NCBI RefSeq assembly: GCF_026151205.1
Contig: NC_087078.1
Coordinates: 19,394,265-19,458,264 of the forward strand
DNA: 64,000 bases
Direction: 5' to 3'
Origin: Bolinopsis microptera
Lineage: Eukaryota > Ctenophora > Tentaculata > Lobata > Bolinopsidae
Shown here: positions 13,501 to 22,094 of the stretch, one piece after another
How the letters are laid out: the number at the start of each line of letters is the position of its first letter
Numbering within the stretch: the first letter of the stretch is position 1
The notes under the pieces: model-generated
Seen by the model: only the letters and a program-made list of their open reading frames with translations
Databases searched by the model: none
What the model was told of the DNA's origin: nothing
Made by a program: the position numbers and the translations under genes

Positions 13501-14901
13501 ACAAAATAAAGCAGTGAAGGCACAGTCATTGAAATAAGCTAAAAGATAATGCGACGGATTCTATTACGACGACCGAAATTTTGGCGGTCCGAAAATATGG
13601 CGAAATTTTCGGAAAACCGCCACATTTCGTACGTTATAAATATGTCTTATAAGGTATTTAAAAAATATCTCTCAATTCTATTCCCTCCACCAGCTGCGAC
13701 TGATAGACTGGTTCTAGAGCGTCAGGACACTATAAAACCCATCGAAGAGCCTAAAGAAACAGAAGTTACTCCAGCACCACTTGGTATAGGGTTCAGCGAG
13801 TGCAATCCCTTCGCTCAAGAGTTTGGCATCGGAGCTACACCCCCGACTCAAGAGTTTGGCATCGGGGCTCCACCCCCGACTCAAGAGTTTGGCATCAGGG
13901 CTACACCCCCGACTCAAGAGTTTGGCATCAGGGCTACACCCCCGACTCAAGAGTTTGGCATCGGGGCTATACCCCTGACTCAAGAGTTTGGCATCAGGGC
14001 TACACCCCCGACTCAAGAGTTTGGCATCGGGGCCACACCCCCGACTCAAGAGAGCTTGACTGGCGATCTACCGCCTCCCCCCACTCAAGAGGATTTGGAT
14101 CAAACTTTAGTCCATGCTGATAACCCTTTTACTGCGGACCTGTTTGGGGATAATGTTGGGGTTGTAGAGACACCTTCCCCTTCTACTCCTACTACTGAAC
14201 CGTCCGTTAAATCAGGTAACTTACAGTTTAACATTAATTGAACTATTTTTACAGGGTATTAGAATATTCTTTAGAAAATAGGCTATTTTCGTTGCTGCTA
14301 TACTTCTGAAATTGGTCAAATTACAATATCTTTTTGATCAATGAATGTTATTGATATAAAAGGAATGATTTCTTCATTTTGAGTAAGCGATCGACAGCAG
14401 GCTCTCTGTACTTCTTAAATATAACTTTTAAAAGGAGAAGAGGGGATTTCCAAGGGTCTCAACCGCAAAAAATCGTAATTTTGTCAATTTTAAATCATCT
14501 CCCCCACCCCAGGCAATAATAGAAGAGCGTTATACGAATTTACCTCTGTCAACGATGATGAATTAGATTTCGAACTAGGAGACATAATAAAAGTAAGTTC
14601 ACTGTTTATTTAACCTTCTATTTTAAATTTTAACAGACTATCATTTTGAAGCTTAAGTCCAAATGGTGCAGATTTAATAATTTTGCTGCGACAGTCATAC
14701 CACAGAAATGTTGCATTTTTGAAATGTAGAAAACTATTTTTGAAATGTAGAAAGCTATTTTACTCGCTAGTGAAACATTTCTAAACTTTTTCCTTTTTTT
14801 AGGTTACTGAATTCTTGAATGAAGATTGGCTAAGAGGAACGTGCAAAGGAAAAGAGGGACTGTTCCCAACATCATTTACCGAGGAATTTCCTCAATCTTA
14901 A
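1520..14901 (+). CDS. SH3D19: SH3D19-like multi-SH3 adaptor, 3' part (12 exons visible)
   Basis: Exons by splice sites and phase: 1520-1706, 2661-2827, 2949-3070, 3497-3690, 10756-10929, 11057-11299, 12020-12124, 12393-12520, 12700-12889, 13694-14215, 14513-14592, 14803-14901 (TAA). The N-terminus lies upstream of the window. Five SH3 domains are visible: exons 2-3 (ALFEFEAESSDEL, GIFPKNCVEV), 5-6 (AIYSFEAQESDEL), 6-7 (VFYDFEAGADDEL), 9 (GILPVNFV) and 11-12 (GLFPTSF at the C-terminus). SH3D19 proteins likewise have five SH3 domains behind a proline-rich region containing PPRP.PGH.LY, and exon 2 has PPRPGPGHILY, so orthology is likely. The family acts as a scaffold at membranes, binding proline-rich partners. 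Exon 10 adds an 11-residue repeat and two NPF motifs, which in other proteins bind EH domains. Exon 4 ends in a large tandem array, and intron 4 carries a retrotransposon. A possible AATAAA signal is at 15897. Confidence 0.8.
1707..2660. other. SH3D19-like intron 1 with a dispersed-repeat fragment
   Basis: No exon is seen. Positions about 2400-2535 match, in inverted orientation, the dispersed repeat found at 18935-19075 and 25560-25700, including the GTCTATATTGCGAAGG core and the CCCTACGATCTTTTTGCC core. Confidence 0.6.
3662..4335. repeat. 33-bp array seeded at SH3D19-like exon 4 donor (left part)
   Basis: About 20 copies of a 33-bp unit that contains the exon 4 end and its 5' splice site, CTGAACCTG|GTAAATCC. 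The unit length is a multiple of three, so the coding frame continues as an 11-residue repeat (PPHIPSEPGKS) for about two units. A one-base loss near 3746 then shifts it. The array is cut at 4335 by the gypsy element and resumes at 10460. Confidence 0.9.
4332..4335. other. Target-site duplication ATAC (left)
   Basis: ATAC directly precedes the left LTR and is repeated at 10460-10463 after the right LTR. A 4-bp duplication is usual for Ty3/gypsy integrases. Confidence 0.9.
4336..4421 (-). repeat. 3' LTR of gypsy element
   Basis: 86 bp, identical by eye to the copy at 10374-10459. On the minus strand it begins TGTTATGATTG and ends GTCATTTCA. Confidence 0.93.
4969..8970 (-). CDS. pol: Gypsy Pol polyprotein (protease, RT, RNase H, integrase)
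   Basis: 1,333 codons counted from a GTG at 8970. The frame is open further upstream through the gag stop, so the natural product is probably a Gag-Pol fusion made by -1 frameshifting. Positions in this frame: protease DTGA at 59-62; reverse transcriptase with TPFGLKGAG near 466-474 and catalytic YLDD at 496-499; RNase H with the first Asp at about 647 (VTDCSQ); integrase HHCC zinc site H900, H907, C937, C940; DDE residues D970, D1031 and E1067 (GQVER). The C-terminus carries RRSGRTRNP, common in these integrase tails, with no obvious chromodomain. All expected catalytic motifs are present, so the copy may be active. Confidence 0.95.
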   Translation of the reverse strand: MKPWACARAQFRVITPEKGGKGRRKQLQQMKGIASEGLNSTPYIRIKWENGVEETALFDTGAQWSLICEDLLTEQEKATMEKSALCGRGVSGERIPVTGEIRRTVSVGGLTFAHQRFIVVEKMICSMILGIDFWSRIANISFDFNKSVMTINGNSEEIELLCHPAAGRSSVAGTIEEENSVEVVVDAERKIPTRSEALVTCYIPNMEMGKEYMVQPITFDDKLVSTPYGIVQGTKSGKVQIRVANLGEEEVTLAEGDPIATVELGTVWVSNHNAGKAFTRDTKKGKATELSELVCSELEPSKRGQLIGLLNRYEGVFYKGGELPIVRVGVEHTIRLKEDSSPVVSKPRRLSKELADEVREHVDELLKQGVVRESNSQWASPIVCARKKDGSLRMAIDYRITNEKSNTATLHPIPLIDDLLDRLGKAKYFAVLDAKSGYHQLPLRKEDSETTAFVVPWGHYEFAGRTPFGLKGAGYSFQRMMSVILGSSNFVDALCYLDDILVWGETWEVFMKRLKKVLEKVKDAGLALASKKCQFGVREVSYLGCTIKEGMVKINEQRVQQLRSIERPHNVRELRRALGAFGYVQRWLPGLSQIARPLYNAITDQPYARLKWTEEMNESFSTIKKLIADAVSLSLPDMDKPFTLVTDCSQMAAGAMLAQRCMEAPDTLKPVAFYHHALSKAEQGYSATEKELLAMVKAVVKFRVYLGKQFNLITDHQALSWLRSLEPENETGRRGRWLDLIQQFDMKVTHKKGKSPEMRIADYLSRVKCDGNVAVKDRSEVFVVMTAGGEEAITVSREQILSEQSNDAAVQTMRKAVLKGTDLNPGNSESESWRKPSGSNDEEVKAMWKHRDRIFVDSEGILRLRFNGGKKRESNPFGTVEKNRIIVPKTYRDKIMNLVHRSATAAHMGNTRTWKRARDNFWWPNMRQDIEQYVQACEECGLNKHVNNPNKAPVSKTSIPGKPLEEMMLDFLGPFQTAREHPYRYVLQMQDVFSRFIIFVPTIDARAKTAADAVVERWISLFGIPEKMRSDRGPHFIAEVFEELCKRVGIRHKLGSPGHPQSQGQVERQNQLMNQIRCLCENDGEKWPEALYLVQGSHNNSINATTGFTPARLLFGRDFNRPDDMIAQERDKVKKPGTTVLEERDEECRLLTEQARTNLVEYQEERVESAEKEGPCKTPYEVGDLVRYRLTDEARSNKGGKTSPRYSEPYRVTVIKGDGYTYTMEPVDKDSRGTRKDRRFNYLKTHKRVVSSEVAPEPDSPTMTQPQRDELHPQVNDGVPEVMEQSPVAPPDAALTVRRSGRTRNPVRLLQADGKKKRYEDAEASGQPDADED
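9054..10343 (-). CDS. gag: Gypsy Gag protein
   Basis: Open frame from the ATG at 10343 to the TAG at 9054, about 429 residues. The N-terminal part is a heptad-rich coiled coil (KIAALEVENREIKK). The middle contains a capsid-like helical region. Near the C-terminus is a zinc knuckle of unusual spacing, CFYCKKKHRGGWFHC, reading C-X2-C-X3-H-X6-C instead of the standard C-X2-C-X4-H-X4-C. The open frame continues upstream of the ATG to the LTR edge, but without ATG. Pol overlaps the gag end in the -1 frame. Confidence 0.9.
   Translation of the reverse strand: MDEQMKEVQASLALLMKNNKEMSEKIAALEVENREIKKNAGNVQERIQENKAKWEEMNKEAVELLQRMTLAQEDLANDNVEAEYFQKSCAETVLACTMLTGSYGGEMAQGSTKVKQEPVEEEVLGTPYDAMGKEERIDLSFGHDGDYSAVSMRRFIERYKVVKELNMRARLRGWDSPSYRAGKLTLCLQGEAFDYVSFASSMLNPWTSNDELLVSKLKDKFTNVQAIELNILGFEKSIQEPRETISDYMTRLQMTVKEAYDGDSQLDLDRRVAWKFVSGLGDERIKRKLLEGGWMKSRQEAKPLEDLLKVADIAKKTDDAVKAMGKETGSINAAQEYSVSAWEQKSSSHAGDRRKQSSGESGRSNRSSSSRGSGESSDGLPLEFLECFYCKKKHRGGWFHCAVRKKEDPTWRPARRGDKAGRGRGTDFR
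10374..10459 (-). repeat. 5' LTR of gypsy element
   Basis: 86-bp direct repeat partner of 4336-4421. With respect to the minus-strand element this is the upstream LTR. It is followed by ATAC at 10460-10463 and then directly by array sequence. Confidence 0.93.
10460..10585. repeat. 33-bp array, right remainder after retrotransposon
   Basis: About 3.5 further units of the SH3D19-like exon 4 array, the first cut by the insertion. The last unit has mutated from GGTAAAT to AGTAAAT. It lies before exon 5 at 10756. Confidence 0.9.
11360..11395. repeat. TTTG microsatellite in SH3D19-like intron 6
   Basis: About eight TTTG repeats, just downstream of exon 6. Confidence 0.85.
12216..12376. mobile_element. 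Short terminal-inverted-repeat element (MITE-like)
   Basis: 161 bp with about 35-bp imperfect inverted ends. The left begins ACTGTCATGAAGATG, and the reverse complement of the right end begins ACTGTCACGAAGATG. A G-run lies at the centre. It ends only 16 bp before the exon 8 acceptor, so the polypyrimidine tract of that exon lies directly against the element. Confidence 0.75.
13053..13656. mobile_element. TIR element with internal direct repeats
   Basis: About 604 bp in SH3D19-like intron 9. Inverted ends are TACCTTACAAGACATATTTAT and its partner at 13636-13656. Just inside each end is a copy of GACGACCGAAATTTTGGCGG in the same orientation. Related GGCGAAAT and ACCGCCAC phrases recur at 20640-20690 and 21590-21670, suggesting one family. 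No transposase frame is seen. Confidence 0.6.
13826..14055 (+). repeat. In-frame 33-bp coding repeat in SH3D19-like exon 10
   Basis: About seven copies of a unit coding TQEFGIGATPP with small substitutions (G/R, T/P). It is wholly exonic, keeps frame, and forms a low-complexity linker between the fourth and fifth SH3 domains. Confidence 0.9.
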
Positions 14902-16632
14902 TGTTGATTTTATGAAAATTCTCTTGACGAGATAATAATTGTCAGTTGACAATGTAAACTTTCTTTGTGTACATCATTTGATGCAGCAGCAGCTGCAGAC
15001 ACCAATATCCATCCAAGCTTTTAATTTCACAATCATCGCAAATTTATAGTTTAAAATTGTTTGATTGATTCATCCCACTACTTCCCTTCTTTTATCTCAA
15101 TTTCGTATTTTTACTTTAATTAATGTTTTGAGGCATTCTTATCAAGATTTTTAAATCGTTTTAGCCACATAATGACTCCAATATTACAATGCGATGGAAG
15201 TTACAGGGAGGGGGGGGGGCCTGAAGTTATAGTGATGACTAAAGGAGTGGCAACATGTTATGTGCGCGTCTTTCATTTCATGTCTTTTTGAATTGTAATT
15301 ACTTTTATATACAAAGATAGAACGACTTTTAGCAATAACTCAATGCTCAAACTACGTCGATGCTCGAAAGATCTTTTGAATAATTTAATAACAATGTTTT
15401 ATTTTTGTTATTTTGAAATTCATTCACGGAACTGGATAATAAGTATGGAGAGTTAACTAACCCTAACCAGTTGGTCCACTCATTTTTATATCAATGTGAT
15501 TCGAGCACAGCAAATGGCTGTAGACTATAGTTTTAGATAGAGTACTGTGTACCAATCTTGTGACTTGAATTTTAAGATAACAGGACTTTGTATTTCTTTA
15601 AATGTTTACGATTGATTGGAATGTGAATTCATGGGTTTCATTTGTTGATTTCAATACACAAATTAAGGCAGCCTACAGATATTATTCCATTAAATTGGTG
15701 ATTAAATTACTATTTGTAGTGACAACATAGTAGTAGTATTACTAGTTGAGATTCATGCACCTGATGTTATGTATTGAATCCCGACATCGAGATTAAAATT
15801 ACCCACGCTCGATAAAAATGAGGTTTTTTTGGCCCAAAGTTAAAATTTAGAAACAAAATTGACAGGAAAACAAATTAAGTACATACAGCAGTCTTGAATA
15901 AAACAGAATCAATAGAACACGTAGATTTTAAGTGATTTAATTTAATAAAAACTATCATAAATATAATCTAGCTCACTAGCCCAACATCAAGCCCATGAAT
16001 TTGTCATTGTGCTATCGCCTATCACAACATACATAGGCTGGATAGGATGTTGACTAAAATTGAACATAATTCGTAAAATAATAATTTATATAAATGTTAA
16101 ACTGTAACTTATAATCTTTATATAACAAGTATGTTATTGAAGCAGTTCAGGTATAATTTATAATTACACGGTATTTATATAATTACATACAAAATAATTC
16201 TAGATTTAAATTTAATAATCTTTCAAAAAATAAACTTTTACTTCATATCCATCGAAACATAATTCTTCATCATAAACAAAATTCAAGCACAATTGGTACA
16301 TAATTTGAGAAATTGCATTAAAGTAATGTTGTTTGTTGCCCAAAAAATAATTGTATCTTAATCCTTCAAGTATAGTATACTGTCCACACTTCACATATTA
16401 CGTAATCAGCCGAGGGGGGGGGTGGGGGTGGGGTTTCCAAATAATTACGATAGTGTAAAACTGATTGCGGAGGGGGTTAAAAATTGTCCATAAAGTGATT
16501 ACGTAATATGTGAACGATCCCTAGCAGGAATACCAGCCATACCAAGTTATCATGCTGTATAATGTATAATGTATAATGTATATGATTACGATAATAAATA
16601 TATATTGTCCTCAATCTTCTTAGGCGAGCGCT
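14902..16632. other. Convergent 3' region between SH3D19-like and TMEM38
   Basis: No coding exon is seen. It is AT-rich, with a candidate poly(A) signal AATAAA at 15897 for the + strand gene. An inverted pair TCACATATTACGTAATC (about 16391) and GATTACGTAATATGTGA (about 16498) encloses a G-rich tract at 16415-16435 and looks like a small palindromic element. A GGGAGGGGGGGGG tract lies near 15209. Confidence 0.5.
15897..15902 (+). terminator. Candidate poly(A) signal of SH3D19-like gene
   Basis: AATAAA about 1 kb after the stop codon. Other AT-rich hexamers occur nearby, so the choice is tentative. Confidence 0.35.
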
Positions 16633-18357
16633 TTATTCCACCTTTTGATGCTTCGAGCAAACCACTTTCCAAAACGCACCCTGAAAAAGTTGTATTTGTT
16701 TTAAAAGACAGTATACTTTCTGAAAAATATCACTGCTTATTCCTTAAACGTAAAGTTGACAATTGTTCATTGCAGCTTTGACAGAAACAACTCACATAAG
16801 TACTAAATAACACGGAATAACAAAACAATTATACGCCATCAGTTCAAAATACCTGAATAGGAATGAAGGGGGAAGTTCGGCCGAGGAGAATATCGTTGAG
16901 GAGAAGAGCGACCATGAACAGAGCACCAAAGAACACACCCTCAGCAGCTGTGAGAGGAATCTTTCCCGTGAGGATCAAAGCGTTGAAAACTCCCAGCACG
17001 AATGAGGCTTTGGTCACTCTGAAAAAGAAAAGTAATAAAGTACTGTGACAATAATATATATACACCAAACCGTAAATACCTTCCAGTCTTCCCGCGTCAG
17101 GCAGGATGATTACTCAACAAGTTTACCCAAATATGACTGAAAATAGGACTTACTCTGTGACTTGTTTCAGTTCGTTTTCCCCATCACTTTCACAAGCAGC
17201 TTCTCCTCTTATCTTCCTGTCCAAACTCATCATCAGACGAACAGCACTTCCTGCGAGAAGGGCTAAGTGTAAACAAACTGAGTGTAAAGGCTAAATGAAG
17301 AGGAATATTCAATAGAAAAGATCGGAATAAATGCAGGTTTGGTCAGAGTCCAGCTATATAGCTAGACAAGATCAGACAAGATGCGCGAACTTTTATATGA
17401 AATATTCGTTCGGCGGTCGCGCCCGACGACGTTTCCGTGAATTTTGTAGGGGATTTTTTATTCTCGACGAATACGCTTCAAACAAACTTCTGGAAAAACT
17501 CGATTGATCACATTAATGTTCAATCTAGATTGTAGTCTTGATTAATTACCGTCAACAACTCCACAAAGGATTATGATAGTGGTGTGTTGAGGAAAGTATT
17601 GGTTTCCTTCCTGACAAGAATGCATGACGAGCCTCGCGTGCCTAGCTTCACAGATGACGGCTATCGCTAACTGAAACGTAATTAAGATAAGGAAATTACT
17701 TAACACCGGGGAAGGTTCTCGACGAAAAGTGTTTTACACACGGATGAATAACCGGAAGTTTGATAAACTAACCTGGATTGGTTTAAGCTGAACAGCTTTG
17801 TAGAACAAATCTCCAGGGCAGAAGAACACTCCCCACCTGGGATTTGACTCGATAAAAATACATAGCTTGAAATTGAAATTCAGTTTGATGGATTATAAGT
17901 TACGACATAAGGTATTTTTCAAATAACGAAAAAAATGTTATTAAAAAATGTAAAGAATCTGACCAACAAAGAGCAGCAGTCAGAGAGTCCCAGGCGTTGT
18001 TAAGACACCCAACAAGAGGCAGACCCAGCAGGAGGTGAACACAGATAACATTAGCTTGTACGTAGAGGATGAGGATCACAAGGGATGCAATAGGGTGGTT
18101 TACTGCAAACTTTATGCTCCCTGGGATAGATTTAGTTCAGTCTTTAAATTGTTCAGTAAAAAAAGAGATTTTGTATGATGGTATTGCAAGAATGCAGATA
18201 ATAAAACTCAGAAGAGAAGATTAAAGGATTGTGATTAAAAAGTGTGCTTCAAACCTTTGTGCTCTCGAAGAAACACAGCCATGAGAATACAATATGGAAT
18301 ATCAAGCCATGGCATGTCAGGCACCCACTCAAACCAATCTACCAATACACCAAACAT
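16633..18357 (-). CDS. TMEM38: TRIC intracellular cation channel (TMEM38), 7 exons
   Basis: Exons, in transcription order: 18357-18255 (ATG), 18120-17964, 17836-17773, 17670-17550, 17250-17154, 17018-16853, 16680-16633 (TAA). All phases agree, giving 251 residues, somewhat shorter than vertebrate TRIC proteins (about 290). Diagnostic matches to the family are NHPIASL, the segment WWGVFFCPGDLFYK (family: WYLIFFCPLDLFYK), GSAVRLMMSLD and TKASFVLGVFNALILTGKIP. TRIC channels are homotrimeric monovalent-cation channels of the ER membrane that balance charge during calcium release. The loop usually reading KEV.R..K is ICEARHAR here, so that basic segment has diverged. The C-terminal tail is short and lacks the long Lys-rich tail of vertebrates. 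Confidence 0.88.
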
Positions 18358-18439
18358 ACCTGCCCTGCCCAGTATATGACGTATTATTATTATGAAGCCA
18401 GGTTACAAACCAGGTTACAAGTCATTTTAAATGAAATTA

Positions 18440-18785
18440 TAGTACAGTCAAATACGTCCCAAAGTAAGCCTTTGTCGAACATAATTCGCAACAAAGCGAT
18501 TTCAACGGGAAATGGTCGGGAAAGGTCGCAGGAATCATTCCATAGAGTTCCCAAATTTCTGACGTCAGAAAAATCCACAATTACCAATTTTTACCACCTT
18601 TTTACCACATTGGTTTTTCGCAAATAAGTCAACTTCTGAATATCTTAGAAGATTTTAGTTTAAAGCAGTGTGTTTAGAAAACAAAGAAGAACAACTTTCT
18701 CTTAAACAACTTCTTAATAGATAAATTATTTAATTAATCAATTAAATAATTAGTAAATTTTCAGAAATTTCAAAAATACAGGGGG
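18440..18785. repeat. Dispersed repeat, copy 1 (inverted copy at 26390-26700)
   Basis: Upstream flank of TMEM38. Stretches such as GGAATCATTCCATAGAGTTC, TTTTTCGCAAATAAGTCAAC and TTTAAAGCAGTGTG reappear in reverse complement at 26390-26700. A G-rich tract follows at 18780-18800. No coding capacity is seen. Confidence 0.65.
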
Positions 18786-18819
18786 GCTGGGGGGGGGGGC
18801 AAAAGTCAGTACCCATACG

Positions 18820-18935
18820 TTGGCCTTAATAGCTCAGTCACTGAGTGCCCAATTTAAATAATTCTTTCTGGTATGATTTATTACCACCACTGGTTCGAGG
18901 AATTTGTCAAATCGAAAAATATTCGTGTTCATTTT
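18820..18935 (+). mobile_element. Candidate tRNA-derived SINE head
   Basis: TAATAGCTCAGTCACTGAG (18827) resembles a Pol III A box, and GGTTCGAGGAA (18893) resembles a B box, about 60 bp apart as in a tRNA. The sequence does not fold into a credible full tRNA by eye, so a tRNA-derived SINE is more likely than a tRNA gene. The repeat that follows starts immediately after it. Confidence 0.35.
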
Positions 18936-19430
18936 TTCCCTACTCTTGCCGAAGGCAAAAAGATCGTAGGGAATAAGTAATCGGGTTTGGTTATATGAGG
19001 TGGCCGGATGGACCTGCGGTGACGACAAAAGTCTGCTCCTTCGCAATATAGACCACTCCCCTATAATTAAGTGTATAGGAAGTGTCTGTTATGCTGCGCG
19101 CGACGCTAGCCATGTGTTAATTAATTACAGTGAAATTCCTCCTTCGCAAAGTTATTTTCCGTAATTTTCTGGATTCATTTATTGTTGATGCGCGGCGCTG
19201 CATTGGTCAGATAAATCGTCAATTTTTACCTTGCACGAATCCCACTCATTTATAAAAAACATAGTATGTAATTATGGCCATGGTGCACTTTTTTCCAGTC
19301 ACACTTTTCACTCAAATGAATTAATGCCTTGACAGATGTTACTCGTCTAAATTTCTTCGAAGTAGCGCGCCGCTTTCTTCTCGAAAGTACTACATAGTAG
19401 GGAAAATTGATCGTGCGTGGTTTAACCGCG
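18935..19430. repeat. Dispersed repeat family A, copy 1
   Basis: About 500 bp shared almost unchanged with 25555-26090: GCCGAAGGCAAAAAGATCG, CAATATAGACCACTCCCC, CTGCGCGCGACGCTAGCC and TGGCCATGGTGCAC occur in the same order. A shorter inverted piece lies at 2400-2535, and related phrases occur at 38040-38150, 38960-39090 and, more diverged, 56690-56950. No transposase frame is found, so it is likely non-autonomous. Confidence 0.75.
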
Positions 19431-19439
19431 GCGAAATTC

Positions 19440-19660
19440 TTGTTCTAAAAGGGCCCCCGACAGTTGAAACCAGCTTGATTCGATGTATTTTCGGACGCTG
19501 ATTCAGAATCACTCCCCATGACATAGGGTTAAAATGCTCCCCGGCCTGCCGAGAAATTGGCGAAAAAACTGTTTTGAATTTGATCACGTGATATGACCGT
19601 ATAAGGAAGTTGGTCGAATTTCTCGTTAGGGTTAGTATAGGGTTTTAGCATATGCTTCAG
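19440..19660. repeat. Dispersed repeat family B, copy 1
   Basis: The phrase AGGGCCCCCGACAGTTGAAA, then CGGACGCTGATTC, CCATGACATAGGG and ATCACGTGATATGACCG also occur at 24825-24960, inverted at 25010-25120, and at 38190-38360. Confidence 0.7.
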
Positions 19661-20084
19661 CTCTGATGATAGCAATAACTCTAATCGTCGGCTTCTTAGT
19701 TGCATTGGCTGCAATGGATGTTTGATATAATATTGTCGCCGTTGAAGAAGTTGAGTATGAGTATGAAGGTTTCTCCTGGTTGGTTTTCTGGATGAATGTA
19801 ATGATTAGTTTTGTTGGTCATAATTTAGTAGATTTACTTGCTGTGATGTTCAATGTGGATATTTCGTGGGATGATCAGGTGGAAACTGAAAATTGTCTTG
19901 CAGGGTTGCTGTATCGCGATTGTTCTGATTTGCCTTTGTATCACGTTGTGACCCCCACGGTCGTTTCAGTATAGTCCTGAAGATACAGGAGGAGCCGCGA
20001 TACAGGGGGAGCCACGCACTCGTGCGCGGCAGGTCATACAACGTATGACAAATTTGCCTCGTGATCCAATTTATTGTCACACGG

Positions 20085-20280
20085 CAGAGTACACGTGCAC
20101 GTGACCCTGACAACCCTGTGCACGTGACCCCGACCACCCTGTGCACGTGACTGGTGACCCCGACCACCCTGTGCATGTGACCCCGACCACCCTGTGCACG
20201 TGACCCCGACCACCCTGTGCACGTGACTGGTGACCCCAACTACCCTGTGCACGTGACCCCGACCACCCTGTGCTTGTTGA
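20085..20280. repeat. CACGTGAC-rich minisatellite
   Basis: About nine imperfect units of roughly 21-24 bp built from GACCACCCTGTGCACGTGACCCC. Most contain the E-box CACGTG next to TGACCCC, so the array is a dense cluster of possible bHLH-ZIP sites. No gene is recognised beside it, and open frames across it follow from the periodicity. Confidence 0.85.
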
Positions 20281-20597
20281 TTAGTCACATGTAAAATGTA
20301 AATACCACAGTTTCGATCCTCACGACTGTCTTCGTAGTTTGTAACTCAGGAATACCACTACTGCAGATCTTCAATCAGCTTCTTGAAAATACGTTTGCCG
20401 AGTCGGTTTTCGTGTTGATGATTTGTACATGACATTGTTTCACGATGTCAATCCTTCCCAGCTCGGCGAAGCCCAGTGGTGCATCTCGCCGATCTACGGA
20501 AGGTTGCGAGAAGATGCGCGACCCAGTAGTGCATCACGCTACAATACATGACATTACCTCTACTTTACTCACTTCTAACAGTAACACCGCTCTTTAT

Positions 20598-21692
20598 ATT
20601 ACCTTACTCGGGATTATTACGACGGGTTTATTAACAACCGGTTGCGAAATTGCTCAAAACCCACCACATTTTTGCGGTCGCCATTTTACCGGTGTCCAAC
20701 CTTTCAATTTTAGATTCAAAAATTTTGTCTCAGATGTAAATTTCCTTATTAGAGATAAGCAAGTTTAGAAATTTTCGCATTGCTAAAACTTGTGAAACAA
20801 GTCGAATTATCAATAATTGTTGAAAGTAGACAGAAATAATGACTCGTGGTTAATCAAACTAGATGGAAAATAATTTTTAACATTAGAAGCGTAACAACCA
20901 GATCGATATTAAGATAAAGGGAGAGCTGTTTAGTCTTCCAATAAGTTGTAATCATCTTCGTTATCTTCATCTGGATCATCCCTTTCATCATCCCCCCTTT
21001 TCTGAGCCTGGAACTCGTTATCATATGCCGCTCTTAGGAGTACCTTCATTTTGTCAGCTAAAGGTGCGACAGCTTTGAACGTTGCCTATAACTTGATTTC
21101 CAACCCACCACTTGGAATATTTTTGGTAGTCTAGCACTCTAGCAAATTCGTTGTTTTGAATTAGCATTAAATGTTTACGTGTATCAAATAACCATTATGA
21201 CCCAATTTGTAGAAAATCTTCGAAAGAATGCATCGTTCACATTGTTTAGAATTATGAATAAATGACTGATGAAACTGATTCATGTTATTGACAGTTTTAA
21301 TTAATTCAAGTTTTAATTTAACTGTAACTTTTACTTCGACTCCTATTTCATTATGTAGAGATAGTCAATACCTAAGAAATTAAAAATTGGCCTATTTAAA
21401 TCAAATTTGACAATAAGGATATATGACAAGAATTGGGCAAAAAGGCGAATTTTTTGCAATTTTAGCCAAATGAAGTCGAAAAACCTACAGCAAGTGTCCC
21501 AATAGTCTTCTTTAGTGAACATAAGACAACGATTAAAATATGAGCACCCATACCCCTTGGGAACCCTAAAAGCTGAGACGGCGGGTTTATTAACGACTAA
21601 ACGACCGGTGAAAATGTGGTTCGGGAAAAATATGGCGAAATTACCCTAAACCCACCACTTTATCCCGGTCATAATAATCCCGAGTAAGGTAG
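20598..21692. mobile_element. Terminal-inverted-repeat element with transposase-like remnant
   Basis: Left end TACCTTACTCGGGATTATTA (20598) and right end TAATAATCCCGAGTAAGGTA (about 21670) are inverted copies. Just inside each end are further inverted GGGTTTATTAAC and CCACCAC motifs. It encloses a short acidic C-terminal coding remnant on the minus strand. The size (about 1.1 kb) suggests an internally deleted DNA transposon. Confidence 0.65.
20930..21080 (-). pseudogene. Transposon protein C-terminal remnant
   Basis: A minus-strand frame ending at the TAA at 20932-20930 reads APLADKMKVLLRAAYDNEF, followed by an acidic tail rich in Asp and Glu. It has no start and no upstream domain. Its position inside an inverted-repeat element suggests the end of a transposase or captured gene. 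The superfamily cannot be told from 45 residues. Confidence 0.4.
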
Positions 21693-22094
21693 CTAGAAGT
21701 AGAGAGTTGAAGGGAATCAGAGGGACAGACGGATGGTATAAATAAATCTTAAATGGGATGTTCTGATCTGGTGATGTTGCATGTTGGCATTGTCAATCAT
21801 TCCCAGAAAAACTTACTGGCTGGCGGTGTTACTAGCTAGGTGATTTAATTTAAACAGACAGCTTGAGCTCGTGCGCAACATTAAGCATGATTTGCACGCG
21901 TGGCGCATTCTAATGTTCAAGCAGCTAGCACGTGACACTTTTCTGGAGATTTGAAGATAACTCAAAATCTACGTTGTCTTAAATTTTCCCCCTGGAGGGG
22001 GGGGGGGACGTTACTTTTACAAAAAGAACATGTTGCAAAAAACCGGAAGTCGCTATCTCTTTTAATTTTGAAGTTAGGCCCTGGCCAGTAAGGT

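Noticed and set aside
18828..18905. Functional tRNA gene
   Set aside because: A and B boxes are present, but no complete cloverleaf or CCA-side stem could be drawn. Kept only as a SINE candidate.
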